Origin: Gemmatimonadota bacterium
Lineage (GTDB): Bacteria > Gemmatimonadota > Gemmatimonadetes > Longimicrobiales > Gaopeijiaceae
DNA length: 64,000 bases
Assembly: GCA_021295815.1 (NCBI GenBank)
Contig: JAGWBQ010000011.1
Span: 32,378-96,377 of the forward strand
Direction: 5' to 3'
In this document: piece after piece, positions 16,028-25,983 of the stretch
Layout: the number at the start of each line of letters is the position of its first letter
Position numbering within the stretch: the first letter of the stretch is position 1
Program-made: the position numbers and the translations under genes
The notes under the pieces: generated by a model
What the model saw: only the letters and a program-made list of their open reading frames with translations
Databases searched by the model: none
What the model was told of the DNA's origin: nothing

Positions 16028-18321
16028 AGGGCGATCTGCAGCCCCGCGTCCTCCTGGTCTCCCGACTCGATCGCCGCCTCCGCGAGTGCCAGGCGCACCG
16101 AGGAGTAGTAGCCGGGCATCCCCAACGTCGAGGGTCCCGGCCAGAACGGCCAGTCCGGCAGCCCGGAGCGATGGATGTAGACCTCCTCGGCCAGAAGACG
16201 GGTTCGCGTGCGATCCACCCAGTCGCCGATGATCCGAGAGTAGTCTCGGCCGGCGGTCGAGACCCAGTCCGGCCCTGATGCGGCCGACATGGGCTCGGGG
16301 CTCACCCTGAAAGCCAGCCCCTGCCTGCCGATGTGGTCGCGCAGGTGGAGTGCCAAGGGCGGACCCGTGCCCGACGCGAAGTAGATGGGACGGTCGTCAA
16401 TGGCGTTGACGATGAGATGGATGGCATACTGCTTCCACGGTTCGAGGAAAGTGCCCTCCGCTTCGCTCTCGGCCCGGGGAAAATCGAAGACGAGCACGCT
16501 GTCCGCCGTGAGCGGACCCATGGCAACCTCGCCGCGGCTGGACCGGGCGACGATCTCGTCGTCGGACATCGCGATGATGGACCTCGTAGGCCGGCGAACG
16601 CCGCCCGGCACCGTGATGGGCACCTTGCCTTGGGCCCGCGCGACCTCCTCTTCGCCGGGCGAGACATAGGCTGCAGCGGTGTTCTCGTAGGTGTATTCTC
16701 GCTGACACACGATCCGGGTGGGGGTGGCGGAGGGGTCCGTGTCCGTCGGGCAAGGCTCGGTGATCCGCTTCAGTTGAAGCACGTACCAGTCGATGTTGAA
16801 GTACGAGGTGACGACCACGGTCACGTCCCGGCGGATGCCTTCGACCTCCTGGAGGTACCAGAGCGGGAAGGTGTCGTTGTCGCCGTTCGTGAAGATGACC
16901 CCGTACGGCTCCACGGTCATGAGCAGGTTGTGAGCCCAGTCCCTCGCGGAGTAGTCCCTGCTGCGGTCGGCCCACTGCCAGTTCAGAGCGAGGGGGATGA
17001 GCGCGACGAGAAGCACCGGACTCGTCCGCAGCAAGGTCAGACTCCGCTCGCGGGCCAGCTTTCGCCAGAGCGTCGCGATCCCCATCCCCGCCCATAGCCC
17101 CCAGACCGAGAACGAGCCGATAAAGAAGTAGTCGCGCTCGCGCACTTCCTGCGGCCCATCGGCGGGGTACGAGTATCCGTACTTGAAGTTCATGTACCAG
17201 ATCAGCCCGACCGAGAGCGTGACGAAAAGAGTCGCCAGATAGTAGAAGGAGGGCCGATCCTTTCGGAAGTGGCTGATCGCCCCCCAGGCGCCCAACACGG
17301 TAAAGAGTGCGGTGAACGGAGCCCTCAGCGAGCCCAGAAAGGTGTCGGTTCCGTTGACGCTGCGCGCCCACTGCCAGTCGAAGTACTGAATGTAGTTGCC
17401 CACTTGCGCGACGATATCGGCCTGTCTCGGGACCAGGGGCGGCTTCTGATACTGGTTTCGGGCCAGAGACTCGGAGAGGGCTTCGCATCCCACGCTTCCG
17501 TAGGACGCGATCGAGGCGAGCGCCGAGCCGATGTTCTCGCAGACCGGCGCACCTTCGTTGATGACAGGCTCCAGAGCGGCGCGAATCGGTAGAAAGAGAT
17601 GGATCGACATCCCGGCGAACGCCGCCGCCAGCACGCCCACGTAGAGCCTCCGGTCGAGGAGCGCGCGGGGATGCACGAGGAGCACGAAGATGACGATGGC
17701 CGGAACCGCGAGAGCCGCCATCAGGTGGTTGCCCACGCTGAGCCCGAGGATGAAGGCCATGAGGACTAGGAGGTTGCCGTTTCTCTCCCTGCCCAGCCGT
17801 TCCTGCCAGAGGAATGTGAGCCAGGAGAGGAGGGCGATGGTGAGAAGCGTGACCGTGTAGACCTTTTCGTTGACGTTCGACTGGCTCCAGACGGTGAAGG
17901 CGGTGGCGCTTACCGCGACAGCCGCAGTCGCCCCGACGACCCTGAAGACTCGGCTATCCGAGAAATGGCGGAGCACGTGGTGGATCACGAGGAACCAGAG
18001 CGCGTGGGCGCTCGCGCTCATCAGGGCGCTGAAGAGGTTGACCCGGGTAGCCACCGGTAGGCCGAACGGCTCGAGCAGGACCGACCACGCCTTCGCGAAG
18101 ACCACGAACAACGGGTTGCCGGGCGGGTGAGGAATGCCGAGGATGTGCGCGGTGGCGATGTATTCGCTCGTGTCCCAGTACGCCGTCGAAGGTGCCAGAG
18201 TGATCGCGTAGAGGATCAGGACGCCGAGCCCGACCAGGGCGGCCTCCTTGTACGGCGCGGCGTCGTCGGGGGTGAGGCCGAAGAGCGAGCGGAGGACTGC
18301 GGGTTCGTTTGTTGCGTTCAT
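15973..18321 (-). CDS. DUF2723-family polytopic membrane protein, putative GT-C glycosyltransferase
   Basis: The 782-residue protein starts at the ATG at 18321. It has roughly a dozen membrane segments in the first 500 residues and a soluble C-terminal part. The start has the family pattern LAPSTAYWDTSEYIATAHILGIPHPPGNPL, read in two parts: Asp/Glu after the first helix and the conserved HPPGNP loop. GDNDTFPLWYLQEVEGIRRDV marks the second family signature. DUF2723 proteins are related to TMEM260, a protein O-mannosyltransferase, so a lipid-sugar-dependent glycosyltransferase is a reasonable inference. The protein acceptor is unknown. It overlaps the M20 peptidase gene tail-to-tail and is divergent from trpE. 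Confidence 0.88.
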   Translation of the reverse strand: MNATNEPAVLRSLFGLTPDDAAPYKEAALVGLGVLILYAITLAPSTAYWDTSEYIATAHILGIPHPPGNPLFVVFAKAWSVLLEPFGLPVATRVNLFSALMSASAHALWFLVIHHVLRHFSDSRVFRVVGATAAVAVSATAFTVWSQSNVNEKVYTVTLLTIALLSWLTFLWQERLGRERNGNLLVLMAFILGLSVGNHLMAALAVPAIVIFVLLVHPRALLDRRLYVGVLAAAFAGMSIHLFLPIRAALEPVINEGAPVCENIGSALASIASYGSVGCEALSESLARNQYQKPPLVPRQADIVAQVGNYIQYFDWQWARSVNGTDTFLGSLRAPFTALFTVLGAWGAISHFRKDRPSFYYLATLFVTLSVGLIWYMNFKYGYSYPADGPQEVRERDYFFIGSFSVWGLWAGMGIATLWRKLARERSLTLLRTSPVLLVALIPLALNWQWADRSRDYSARDWAHNLLMTVEPYGVIFTNGDNDTFPLWYLQEVEGIRRDVTVVVTSYFNIDWYVLQLKRITEPCPTDTDPSATPTRIVCQREYTYENTAAAYVSPGEEEVARAQGKVPITVPGGVRRPTRSIIAMSDDEIVARSSRGEVAMGPLTADSVLVFDFPRAESEAEGTFLEPWKQYAIHLIVNAIDDRPIYFASGTGPPLALHLRDHIGRQGLAFRVSPEPMSAASGPDWVSTAGRDYSRIIGDWVDRTRTRLLAEEVYIHRSGLPDWPFWPGPSTLGMPGYYSSVRLALAEAAIESGDQEDAGLQIALYNSWARLARPELDPTDE

Positions 18322-18425
18322 GGCTTGGGGCGGCCTGTGCGGCCTTGCGGCTGTTCGCCGGAAGTGGGATCCGGCCCGAAACCACAATATGACCAGTTTT
18401 TGGGGCCTGCGGCTACCTTTCCGCC

Positions 18426-20015
18426 ATGCGAATCTCCCACTCCCTCGACGAATTCCGGGCCCTGGTGCGCGAATTCGAGCAGGATTCCCGCGCCGGCGGG
18501 ACCTCCGGATCGCTTCCGGACCCCGCCGAGTCCCCTTCGAATGACGATGCCGCCGCGACCGCCGGCACCTTGCTCGTGCCGATCTGGCGCGAGTTCCTCT
18601 TCGACACCGAGACCGCCGTCACCGCATACGCCAAGCTCACCGAGCCCCCCTTCGGCTTCCTGCTGGAATCGGTGGAGGGCGGCGAGCAGTGGGCGCGTTA
18701 CACCTTCGTGGGCAGCCGCCCGGCAGCGGCTTGGCGGCTCGCCGACGGAGAAGTGTCGTGGTGGACCCCGGAATCCGGCTGGCAGCCCAGACAGGTGGAC
18801 GATCCGCTCGCCGATCTCGACCGACGTCTCCGCGCCCGAGCGCCGGTACCTGTGGAGGGGCTGCCACGCTTCTGGGGCGGAGCGGTAGGATACCTGAGCT
18901 ACGACGTCGTACGCCTTATCGAACGTCTCCCCGACCCCGCCGCCGATGACCAGGGCTTGCCGGACGCCCTCCTCATCTTCACCGACGTAGTTCTCGCGCT
19001 CGACAACCTGCGCGGGACCGCGATGGCCATCGCCCCGGCCGAGATCGCGCCAGGCGCCGCCGACGCCGTGCTCGAGGCCGCCTACGCCGAAGCCGTCGCC
19101 AAGGCCGACGCGGTTGTCGCGAAGCTCCAGGAGGGAGAGGGCCCGACTCCGCTCTCCCTCTCCACCGGGCGAGAGGTCGCCTACCGCTCCTCGATGAGCA
19201 GGCGGGAGTTCGAGGCCGGGGTGGAGAAAATCCGCGAGTACATCCTGGCCGGAGACGCCTTCCAGGTCGTGCTGTCGCAGCGGCTGAGCCTCCCTCTGCA
19301 GTCGTCGCCCTTCGACCTCTACCGAACGCTGCGCTCCCTGAATCCCTCCCCCTATCTCTACTTCCTCGAACTCGACGGCGCATGGATCGCGGGGTCGTCC
19401 CCCGAGATGCTGGTGCGTCTGGAGGACGGCACGGTCACGGTGCGCCCGATCGCCGGCACCCGGCCCAGAGGCAAGGACGCCGCAGAGGACCAGGCGCTGG
19501 CCCTCGATCTCGAGGCCGACGAGAAGGAGCTGGCCGAACACCGCATGCTCGTGGACCTGGGGAGGAACGATGTGGGACGCGTCTCCGAGTACGGCACGGT
19601 GAGCGTACCCGAACTGATGGTGATCGAGCGTTACTCTCACGTGATGCATCTGGTCAGCAGAGTTGAAGGTACGGCGCGCGAGGGGCTGGGAGCGATCGAC
19701 GTGCTGAAGGCGTCATTTCCCGCCGGGACGGTCTCCGGGGCTCCGAAGGTCAGGGCGATGGAGATCGTCGACGAGCTCGAGCCGGTGCGGCGAGGCCCCT
19801 ACGCCGGGGCCGTCGGTCACTTCTCGTACGGAGGCGAGAGGATGGACACCGCCATCGCCATCCGCACGCTCGTCGTCAAGGACGGGGAGGCGTGGGTTCA
19901 GGCGGGGGCGGGCATCGTGGCGGACTCGGTACCGGCTCGCGAGTTCGAGGAGACTCTGCACAAGGCGGGGGCCCTGCTGCGGTCGGTCGCCGCCGTCGAG
20001 GGCGGCTCGGGTTAG
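18426..20015 (+). CDS. trpE: Anthranilate synthase component I
   Basis: TrpE converts chorismate to anthranilate with ammonia delivered by TrpG. The 529-residue protein has the N-terminal regulatory half (LLESVEGGEQWARYTFVG, with the tryptophan-feedback region LLES) and the C-terminal chorismate-binding half. The latter shows FQVVLSQR, SPEMLVR, RPIAGTRPRG, EHRMLVDLGRNDVGRV and FPAGTVSGAPKVRAMEI. Length and motifs fit TrpE better than PabB. No trpG or other trp gene is adjacent. A Pro/Ala-rich insertion of about 25 residues lies near the N-terminus. ATG at 18426 has no clear Shine-Dalgarno site, but TACCTTTC lies five bases upstream, suggesting a very short leader. Confidence 0.92.
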   Translation: MRISHSLDEFRALVREFEQDSRAGGTSGSLPDPAESPSNDDAAATAGTLLVPIWREFLFDTETAVTAYAKLTEPPFGFLLESVEGGEQWARYTFVGSRPAAAWRLADGEVSWWTPESGWQPRQVDDPLADLDRRLRARAPVPVEGLPRFWGGAVGYLSYDVVRLIERLPDPAADDQGLPDALLIFTDVVLALDNLRGTAMAIAPAEIAPGAADAVLEAAYAEAVAKADAVVAKLQEGEGPTPLSLSTGREVAYRSSMSRREFEAGVEKIREYILAGDAFQVVLSQRLSLPLQSSPFDLYRTLRSLNPSPYLYFLELDGAWIAGSSPEMLVRLEDGTVTVRPIAGTRPRGKDAAEDQALALDLEADEKELAEHRMLVDLGRNDVGRVSEYGTVSVPELMVIERYSHVMHLVSRVEGTAREGLGAIDVLKASFPAGTVSGAPKVRAMEIVDELEPVRRGPYAGAVGHFSYGGERMDTAIAIRTLVVKDGEAWVQAGAGIVADSVPAREFEETLHKAGALLRSVAAVEGGSG

Positions 20016-20085
20016 CCGGGCGCGCCGGTCCGCACCGGTGCGACGAGGCGAACGGCCTGAGGTCGAGGGCCGAGAAAGGCCGGGG

Positions 20086-21207
20086 TCAGGAAGGCCGCAG
20101 ATCGAGGCCGTGCAGCACGCCCCCTTCGGTTATCCCTTCGTACCAGGCCCGCCGGGGGTCGTGTTCCAGCTCCCTGGAGGTCAGCGCCTCCGCCGCCGCG
20201 GCTTCGATATCTCCTTCCGCCTGCTCTTCCGTCGCTTTCAGCTCGTCGGCGGTCAGCCCCAGCCCCTTCAGGTGCTCCTCGTAGAGCCCGATCGGGTCGC
20301 GCTTCCCCCACGCGGTGAAGAGCGCGTCGTCGAAGGTCGCTCTGGCTTCGGCTTCGTCGTGGGTGGCGTGTCCGCCCATGCGGAAGGTGTCGGCGACGAG
20401 CACCGCCGGTCCTTCGCCCGCCCGGCAGAGATCCACCGCCTGCTTCGCCGCCGCATAGACGTCCAGAACGTTGTTGCCGTCGCATGTCCGTCTCGGCAGA
20501 CCGTAGACCTCGGGCAGTGCGTTCAGGTCGCCGGCGGTGTGCTGGTCGAGACGGGTCCCGAGGGCCACCTGGTTGTTCTGGATCACGAAGACGGCGGGGA
20601 CTCCGAGCGCGGCGGCCACGACGAGTCCCTCGTGAGCGGCGGCCGTACGCGCAGCCCCGTCGCCGATCCAGGTCAGCGCGACCCTGCCCCGTTTCCTGAA
20701 GGCGATGGCGGCTCCGGCCGCGACGGTGGCACTGGTGCCCATGTGGCTGATGGGCTGGAGTACGCCCGCACCTTCCGCGCTCGTCCGGCCGATGTGGAGG
20801 TCGCGTCCGCCGGTGGGCGAGTCGGGAGTGGCGAGGTAGCCCCTGAACATGTCGGCCAGGGGCATCCCCATCATGTGCAGCGCCCCGGCGTTGCGGATCA
20901 TGGGAAGGGCGAGGTCGCGCCCGGGATCGAGAGCGGCGGAGCATCCCACCGTCACAGCTTCTTCGCCCGTTCCCAGCCACGCCTTCGAAATCACACCGGT
21001 GCGCACCCAGCGCTTGAGGGCGATGTCGTGGAGGCGGGTGAGCAGCAGATCGCGGTAGAGGCGGAGCAGATCGTCCCGGCCCAGCGCGGCGACCGTTCGG
21101 CCACGTTCCGGGTCGGCCTCGATCCTTCGGGCGTATTCGGCGACGAGAGCGGGATCGGGCCGCCACTCGAGGTATTCACGTGGATCGAAGAGACGGCTGC
21201 GCTTCAT
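20086..21207 (-). CDS. 2-oxo acid dehydrogenase E1 component, alpha subunit
   Basis: The 373-residue protein is a thiamine-diphosphate E1-alpha subunit of a pyruvate or branched-chain 2-oxo acid dehydrogenase. The TPP-binding motif is visible as WIGDGAARTAAAHEGLVVAAAL followed by FVIQNN, here split. HIGRTSAEGAGVLQPISHMG and TFRMGGHATHDEAEAR (phosphorylation-loop region) are typical of the family. E1-alpha normally works only with an E1-beta subunit and the E2/E3 core, yet no beta subunit is next to it, so partners must be elsewhere. TATCTTTCG lies three bases before the ATG, suggesting a leaderless or near-leaderless mRNA. Substrate not assigned. Confidence 0.88.
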   Translation of the reverse strand: MKRSRLFDPREYLEWRPDPALVAEYARRIEADPERGRTVAALGRDDLLRLYRDLLLTRLHDIALKRWVRTGVISKAWLGTGEEAVTVGCSAALDPGRDLALPMIRNAGALHMMGMPLADMFRGYLATPDSPTGGRDLHIGRTSAEGAGVLQPISHMGTSATVAAGAAIAFRKRGRVALTWIGDGAARTAAAHEGLVVAAALGVPAVFVIQNNQVALGTRLDQHTAGDLNALPEVYGLPRRTCDGNNVLDVYAAAKQAVDLCRAGEGPAVLVADTFRMGGHATHDEAEARATFDDALFTAWGKRDPIGLYEEHLKGLGLTADELKATEEQAEGDIEAAAAEALTSRELEHDPRRAWYEGITEGGVLHGLDLRPS

Positions 21208-21210
21208 GGC

Positions 21211-21247
21211 CGAAAGATAGCGCAGGGCCGTCGGCAGGCTATCTTTG
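21211..21247. promoter_or_regulatory. Back-to-back promoter elements between E1-alpha and the kinase-like gene
   Basis: TATCTTTCG on the minus strand (21219-21211) and TATCTTTG on the plus strand (21240-21247) face outward and are separated by 20 bases. Together they form an inverted repeat, CGAAAGATA ... TATCTTTG. The plus copy matches the TAnnTTTG -7 box known from Bacteroidota exactly. The symmetry could also be an operator. Confidence 0.45.
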
Positions 21248-21281
21248 GGGCCGGGCAGTCACCTACTCCGTCACCGAATCC

Positions 21282-22172
21282 ATGGTCAACGAAATCATAA
21301 TCGCCGTCGCCGCACTCCTTGCCGGAGCCCTCGCCGGCCGTCTCTTCGGAAAACGCTCCGCATTGGCCAGAGGACGGGAAGAAGGCCGGACCGCCGGACA
21401 TGCCGACGGACTCCTGGAAGAGCGAAACCGGAGGGAGGCGACTCTGAGGGAACTGGCGGGGTGTCTATCTCGCGGCGAACTCCCCGCCGATGGCGGAGAC
21501 GACTCGGCCCTGGCGGCGATCGCCGACGCTCTCCGCGACCGTTGGACGCTTCGCGACGAGGAGCGCAGGGCCGCCTTCAAGGAAGCCGTCGCCCGGGTGA
21601 GCGGGTATCTCGATTCGCAGGTGAAGGGCGAGCTCGCGAAGGCGAACGCCGGTTCAGGCGTGAAGGAGCTGCGCGAGGTCATCAGGAAGGCCCTGGGAAA
21701 TCTGGCCGATGTCAGATCCTTCCTCGAGGAGCCGAAGCCCGCCAGCGGCAGCCACGAGCTCGTCCCGATCCTGCAGGCCGTGGCGAGGGAGTTCGGGGCC
21801 GACCAGGGAGTCAGGGTGATGATATATCGTCCTCAGGGGACCTTGCGGGTCGCGGTCAACCCAGACACCCTAAAGGACGCCCTCTACCTGATCTTCCACA
21901 ACGCCGCCCGTTTCGGCAGGACACCTCCCATCAAGGTCGTGGCTACCTCCGAGGGCGGCAGATCGAAGATCACCGTATCCGACCGGGGCGAGGGCTTTTC
22001 GGCCGAGGCGAAGCGACGCGCCTTCGATCCCTTCTACTCGACCGCACCCGACGGGCTGGGGTTGGGCCTACCGCACGCGCGGGGCCTCGTGGAGGCCATG
22101 GGAGGCACCGTCGAGCTCGGTAACGCCCCCGAAGGCGGAGGCGTCGTGACTCTGAGCTTCGACGGCGCCTGA
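21282..22172 (+). CDS. Membrane-anchored histidine-kinase-like ATPase without an evident H-box
   Basis: The 296-residue protein has one N-terminal membrane helix (EIIIAVAALLAGALAGRLFG), a coiled region, and a C-terminal HATPase_c domain. The ATP-site boxes are clear: N-box LIFHNAARF, G1 VSDRGEGFS, F-box FDPFYST and G2 GLGLGLPHARGLVEAMGG. The helical region before the ATPase (LREVIRKALGNLADVRSFLEE) lacks the phospho-accepting His of a normal DHp domain, and no response-regulator gene is nearby. It could be a degenerate kinase, a kinase acting on another protein, or a phosphatase-like regulator. ATG at 21282 is the first start after the promoter-like element. Confidence 0.8.
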   Translation: MVNEIIIAVAALLAGALAGRLFGKRSALARGREEGRTAGHADGLLEERNRREATLRELAGCLSRGELPADGGDDSALAAIADALRDRWTLRDEERRAAFKEAVARVSGYLDSQVKGELAKANAGSGVKELREVIRKALGNLADVRSFLEEPKPASGSHELVPILQAVAREFGADQGVRVMIYRPQGTLRVAVNPDTLKDALYLIFHNAARFGRTPPIKVVATSEGGRSKITVSDRGEGFSAEAKRRAFDPFYSTAPDGLGLGLPHARGLVEAMGGTVELGNAPEGGGVVTLSFDGA

Positions 22173-22198
22173 TCGCCGGCGGACCGGCTGGGCGATAG

Positions 22199-23125
<927 letters not shown>

Positions 23126-23181
23126 GTCGCCTCGGCGTGAAGATCGAGAGTGAGCGGGATTCATTGACCCGGGAGTAAACT

Positions 23182-23763
23182 ATGGAGAGAAGAAGAGCTG
23201 TCCAGCTCCTGGGCGGGGCGCTGAGCGCTCCCCTGGCGACATCCTCCGAGGCGCTGGCCGAACTCTTGACCTTCGGAGCGCGCGTTCGAGCCTCCGTGCC
23301 CGCCGACCAAGCCCCTTCCGATCTCCTTACGCCGACACGAGCGCGGGCCCTGGAGGCGATGGCCGAGATCGTGATCCCGCGGACCGACACCCCGGGTGCG
23401 GAGGCGGCCGGCGTAACCGAGTTCGTGACCGCTCTGGTCGACGGATGGCTCGACGACGCGGAACGCGAGCCCTTCCTCGCCGGCCTCGACGACGTGGACG
23501 TCCAGGCCGTCGATCGCTTCGGCGCCGTCTTCGCGGAGTGCTCCGATGAAGAGCGCTCGATCATGATCGCCGAATTCGACGACGACCTCACGCGGCGACG
23601 CTCCGAGGGTCGCGCCTCCGGCCACTTCTTCCACGGCGTGAAGCGCTTCACCCTGACCGCGTACTTCACCTCCGAGGCGGGGCTCGCCGCCTTGGGCCAC
23701 CGCATCGCGGTACGCAGGTTCGAGGGGTGCGCCCCCCTCTCCAATCCGGAGGGCTGCCCGTGA
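23182..23763 (+). CDS. Gluconate 2-dehydrogenase subunit 3 family protein
   Basis: This 193-residue protein begins MERRRAVQLLGGALSAP, a twin-arginine-like signal, and continues with the family pattern TPTRARALEAMAEIVIPRTDTPGAEAAGV. The small subunit-3 protein carries or stabilises the FAD-containing large subunit during Tat export; the two are usually co-transcribed. Here the stop codon overlaps the GTG start of the GMC oxidoreductase (GTGA at 23760-23763), showing tight coupling. GGGAG lies upstream of the ATG. No cytochrome subunit gene follows, unlike classical three-subunit gluconate dehydrogenase. Confidence 0.88.
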   Translation: MERRRAVQLLGGALSAPLATSSEALAELLTFGARVRASVPADQAPSDLLTPTRARALEAMAEIVIPRTDTPGAEAAGVTEFVTALVDGWLDDAEREPFLAGLDDVDVQAVDRFGAVFAECSDEERSIMIAEFDDDLTRRRSEGRASGHFFHGVKRFTLTAYFTSEAGLAALGHRIAVRRFEGCAPLSNPEGCP

Positions 23764-25457
23764 ACATCCGCCCGAAGAGAGACGAATACGACGTGATCGT
23801 CGTGGGCTCCGGCATGTCGGGAGGCTGGGCCGCCAAGGAGCTCTGCGAGCTCGGCGCCAGCGTGCTCGTGCTTGAAGCCGGCCCCATGATCGTTCCGGAA
23901 CGCGACTACGGCGAACACCTGCCGCCCCACGAGATGACCTACCGGGGCTGGAACGATCGCAAGGCTCTGGCGGCGGAACAGCCGGTCCAGCGCGACTGCT
24001 ACGCCTGCGACGAGGTCGCTCGCAAATTCTTCGTCAACGACATCGAAAATCCCTACACCACCGATCCGGACAAGCCCTTCAGCTGGATTCGCGGAAGACA
24101 GGTGGGCGGTCGCTCGATCATGTGGGCGCGGCAGAGCTACCGGCTGAGCGATCTCGATTTCGAGGCGAACCTCAAGGACGGCAACGGAGTCGACTGGCCG
24201 CTGCGCTACGCGGAGCTCGCACCCTGGTACGACCATGTGGAGGCCTTCGCCGGGATCAGCGGGCGGGCCGAGGGGCTGCCGCAGTTGCCCGACGGGGTCT
24301 TCCTTCCGCCCATGGAGATGTCGTGCGTCGAGGCGCAGGTGCGGGACGGCATCGCGCGCGCCTACGGGGACGACCGACGCATGACCATCGGTCGCACGGC
24401 GGTGCTCACCGTCGATCACGAAGGGAGACGCGCCTGCCACTACTGCGGCCCGTGTCACCGGGGCTGCATCACCCGAAGCTACTTCAGCTCGATCAACGCC
24501 ACCCTGCCGGCGGCCGAAGCCACCGGTCGTCTCGTTCTGCGCCCCAACAGCGTGGTGGCCGAAGTGCTCTGGGACCCGCGTTCGAGCCGGGTGTCGGGCG
24601 TGCGGGTCGTGGACGCCGAGTCTCACGACGAGCTCGAATTCACGGGACGGACGGTCTTCCTGGCGGCATCGGCGCTCGAGTCCACTCGCCTTCTCCTCAA
24701 CTCGAAGTCGTCCGACTTCCCGGACGGCCTCGCCAACTCCAGCGGCGTGCTCGGCAAGTACCTTATGGATCACACCATGGGGGTCGGCGCGCACGCGAGC
24801 TTCGACGGGTACGAAGATCGAGTCATCCGTGGTCGTCGCCCGAACGGCATCTACATCGCCCGCTTCGCCAACGTGACCGAGCCGCGGTCGGACTTTCTGC
24901 GCGGCTACGGCTACCAGGGATCGGCATCACGCGCCGGATGGTGGCGGGGCGAGTCCATGGCCGGGTTCGGAGCGGACTTCAAGAACGAACTGCTGAGCCC
25001 GGGGCCGTGGAGCTTCGGCATCGAGGGATTCGGCGAGTGCCTTCCCCGCGAGGAGAACCACGTGCGTCTGGATCCCGAGCAGGTGGACAAGTGGGGCATA
25101 CCGACCCTGCGCATCAGTTGCGCCTGGGGCGACAACGAGCGAGCCATGATGCGGCAGGCGGCGGAAGACGCGGCCGAGATGCTGGAAGCCGGCGGCGGTC
25201 GGGACATCTCCATCGACTACCAGCTGCTTCCGCCCGGCCTCACCATCCACGAGATGGGGACGGCGCGCATGGGGCGAGACCCGGCGACTTCGGTTCTGAA
25301 CGCCCACAATCAGGCGTGGGACGCCCCCAACCTCTTCGTCGTCGACGGCGCCTGCATGACTTCGTCGGCCTGCCAGAATCCCTCGCTCACATACATGGCG
25401 CTGGCCGCTCGGGCGAGTCACTACGCCGTGGACGCTTCGCGTCGGGGCGAACTCTAG
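23760..25457 (+). CDS. GMC-family FAD oxidoreductase, large subunit of a sugar or gluconate dehydrogenase
   Basis: The 565-residue enzyme starts at GTG 23760 overlapping the previous stop. The FAD-binding motif DVIVVGSGMSGGWAAKEL lies near the N-terminus, GRQVGGRSIMWARQSYR is the GMC signature, and CHYCGPCHRGC is a Cys cluster seen in this subgroup. The C-terminal active-site region has LTIHEMGTARMG and SSACQNPSLTYMALAAR, where His and Asn act in alcohol oxidation. It would oxidise a sugar or polyol and pass electrons to the respiratory chain, with the upstream subunit 3 as export partner. The exact substrate is unknown. Confidence 0.9.
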   Translation: MNIRPKRDEYDVIVVGSGMSGGWAAKELCELGASVLVLEAGPMIVPERDYGEHLPPHEMTYRGWNDRKALAAEQPVQRDCYACDEVARKFFVNDIENPYTTDPDKPFSWIRGRQVGGRSIMWARQSYRLSDLDFEANLKDGNGVDWPLRYAELAPWYDHVEAFAGISGRAEGLPQLPDGVFLPPMEMSCVEAQVRDGIARAYGDDRRMTIGRTAVLTVDHEGRRACHYCGPCHRGCITRSYFSSINATLPAAEATGRLVLRPNSVVAEVLWDPRSSRVSGVRVVDAESHDELEFTGRTVFLAASALESTRLLLNSKSSDFPDGLANSSGVLGKYLMDHTMGVGAHASFDGYEDRVIRGRRPNGIYIARFANVTEPRSDFLRGYGYQGSASRAGWWRGESMAGFGADFKNELLSPGPWSFGIEGFGECLPREENHVRLDPEQVDKWGIPTLRISCAWGDNERAMMRQAAEDAAEMLEAGGGRDISIDYQLLPPGLTIHEMGTARMGRDPATSVLNAHNQAWDAPNLFVVDGACMTSSACQNPSLTYMALAARASHYAVDASRRGEL

Positions 25458-25574
25458 CCCGGAGTTCTCACACCCACAAGAAAGCACCGGCCTCCGAGGG
25501 GTTTTAAGTCTATGTAGCGCATGAACTTGACATGACTCGAGGCACGCCGGAAAGGGTGTACGCCACCGGAGGGC

Positions 25575-25790
25575 AAGAGCACGCTGAGCCGGCTTGAGCA
25601 CGCACCTACCACCACTACTGCTTCCTGCCGCTGTACATCACCTGCGGCGGACGCCCGCCCCTTTGCCCTGCTCAGGCCCGGCAACGCCGACCCGGCCGGA
25701 GGGGTGACCGGACCGCTTGGCCGCATCCTCGCCCGGCTCCGCCAGGAGTGGCCCTGGCTGAAGGTCCTGCTCCGTGCCGATTCCGCGTAT
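25575..25790 (+). pseudogene. IS1380-family transposase relic, multiply frameshifted
   Basis: Three transposase segments appear in shifting frames. GKSTLSRLE (around 25575-25598) matches the 'GKSTLnRLE' signature of IS1380-type DDE transposases. HHYCFLPLYITCG (25610-25648) is in a second frame. The piece from RPFALLRPGN to LLRADSAY (25656-25790), with the catalytic-Asp region RADS, returns to the first frame. Both termini are missing, so the gene is dead. The rest of the 526-bp gap (25458-25983) contains nothing I recognise apart from a purine-rich ribosome site for the next small gene. Terminal inverted repeats were not found. Confidence 0.75.
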
Positions 25791-25983
25791 GTTCAGTCAG
25801 GTCTTGCGCGGTTGGCGACGGCGGCCCATATTTGTTCGGTGACCGTATTCCTCATCAAGTTTAAAGGCCCTAACCATGGTCGGTATCCCGAAGCGCCCCC
25901 CGCACTTTCTTGGCGGCGATCCTCCTGCCACTCGCCACACGGAGATACGCGGTGCCATTGAGCTGATAGGGGAGGGGAGATAA

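Noticed and set aside
20038..21300. Plus-strand frame of 420 codons opposite the E1-alpha gene
   Set aside because: The minus-strand E1-alpha protein has complete TPP motifs. The plus frame has none and overlaps two promoters.
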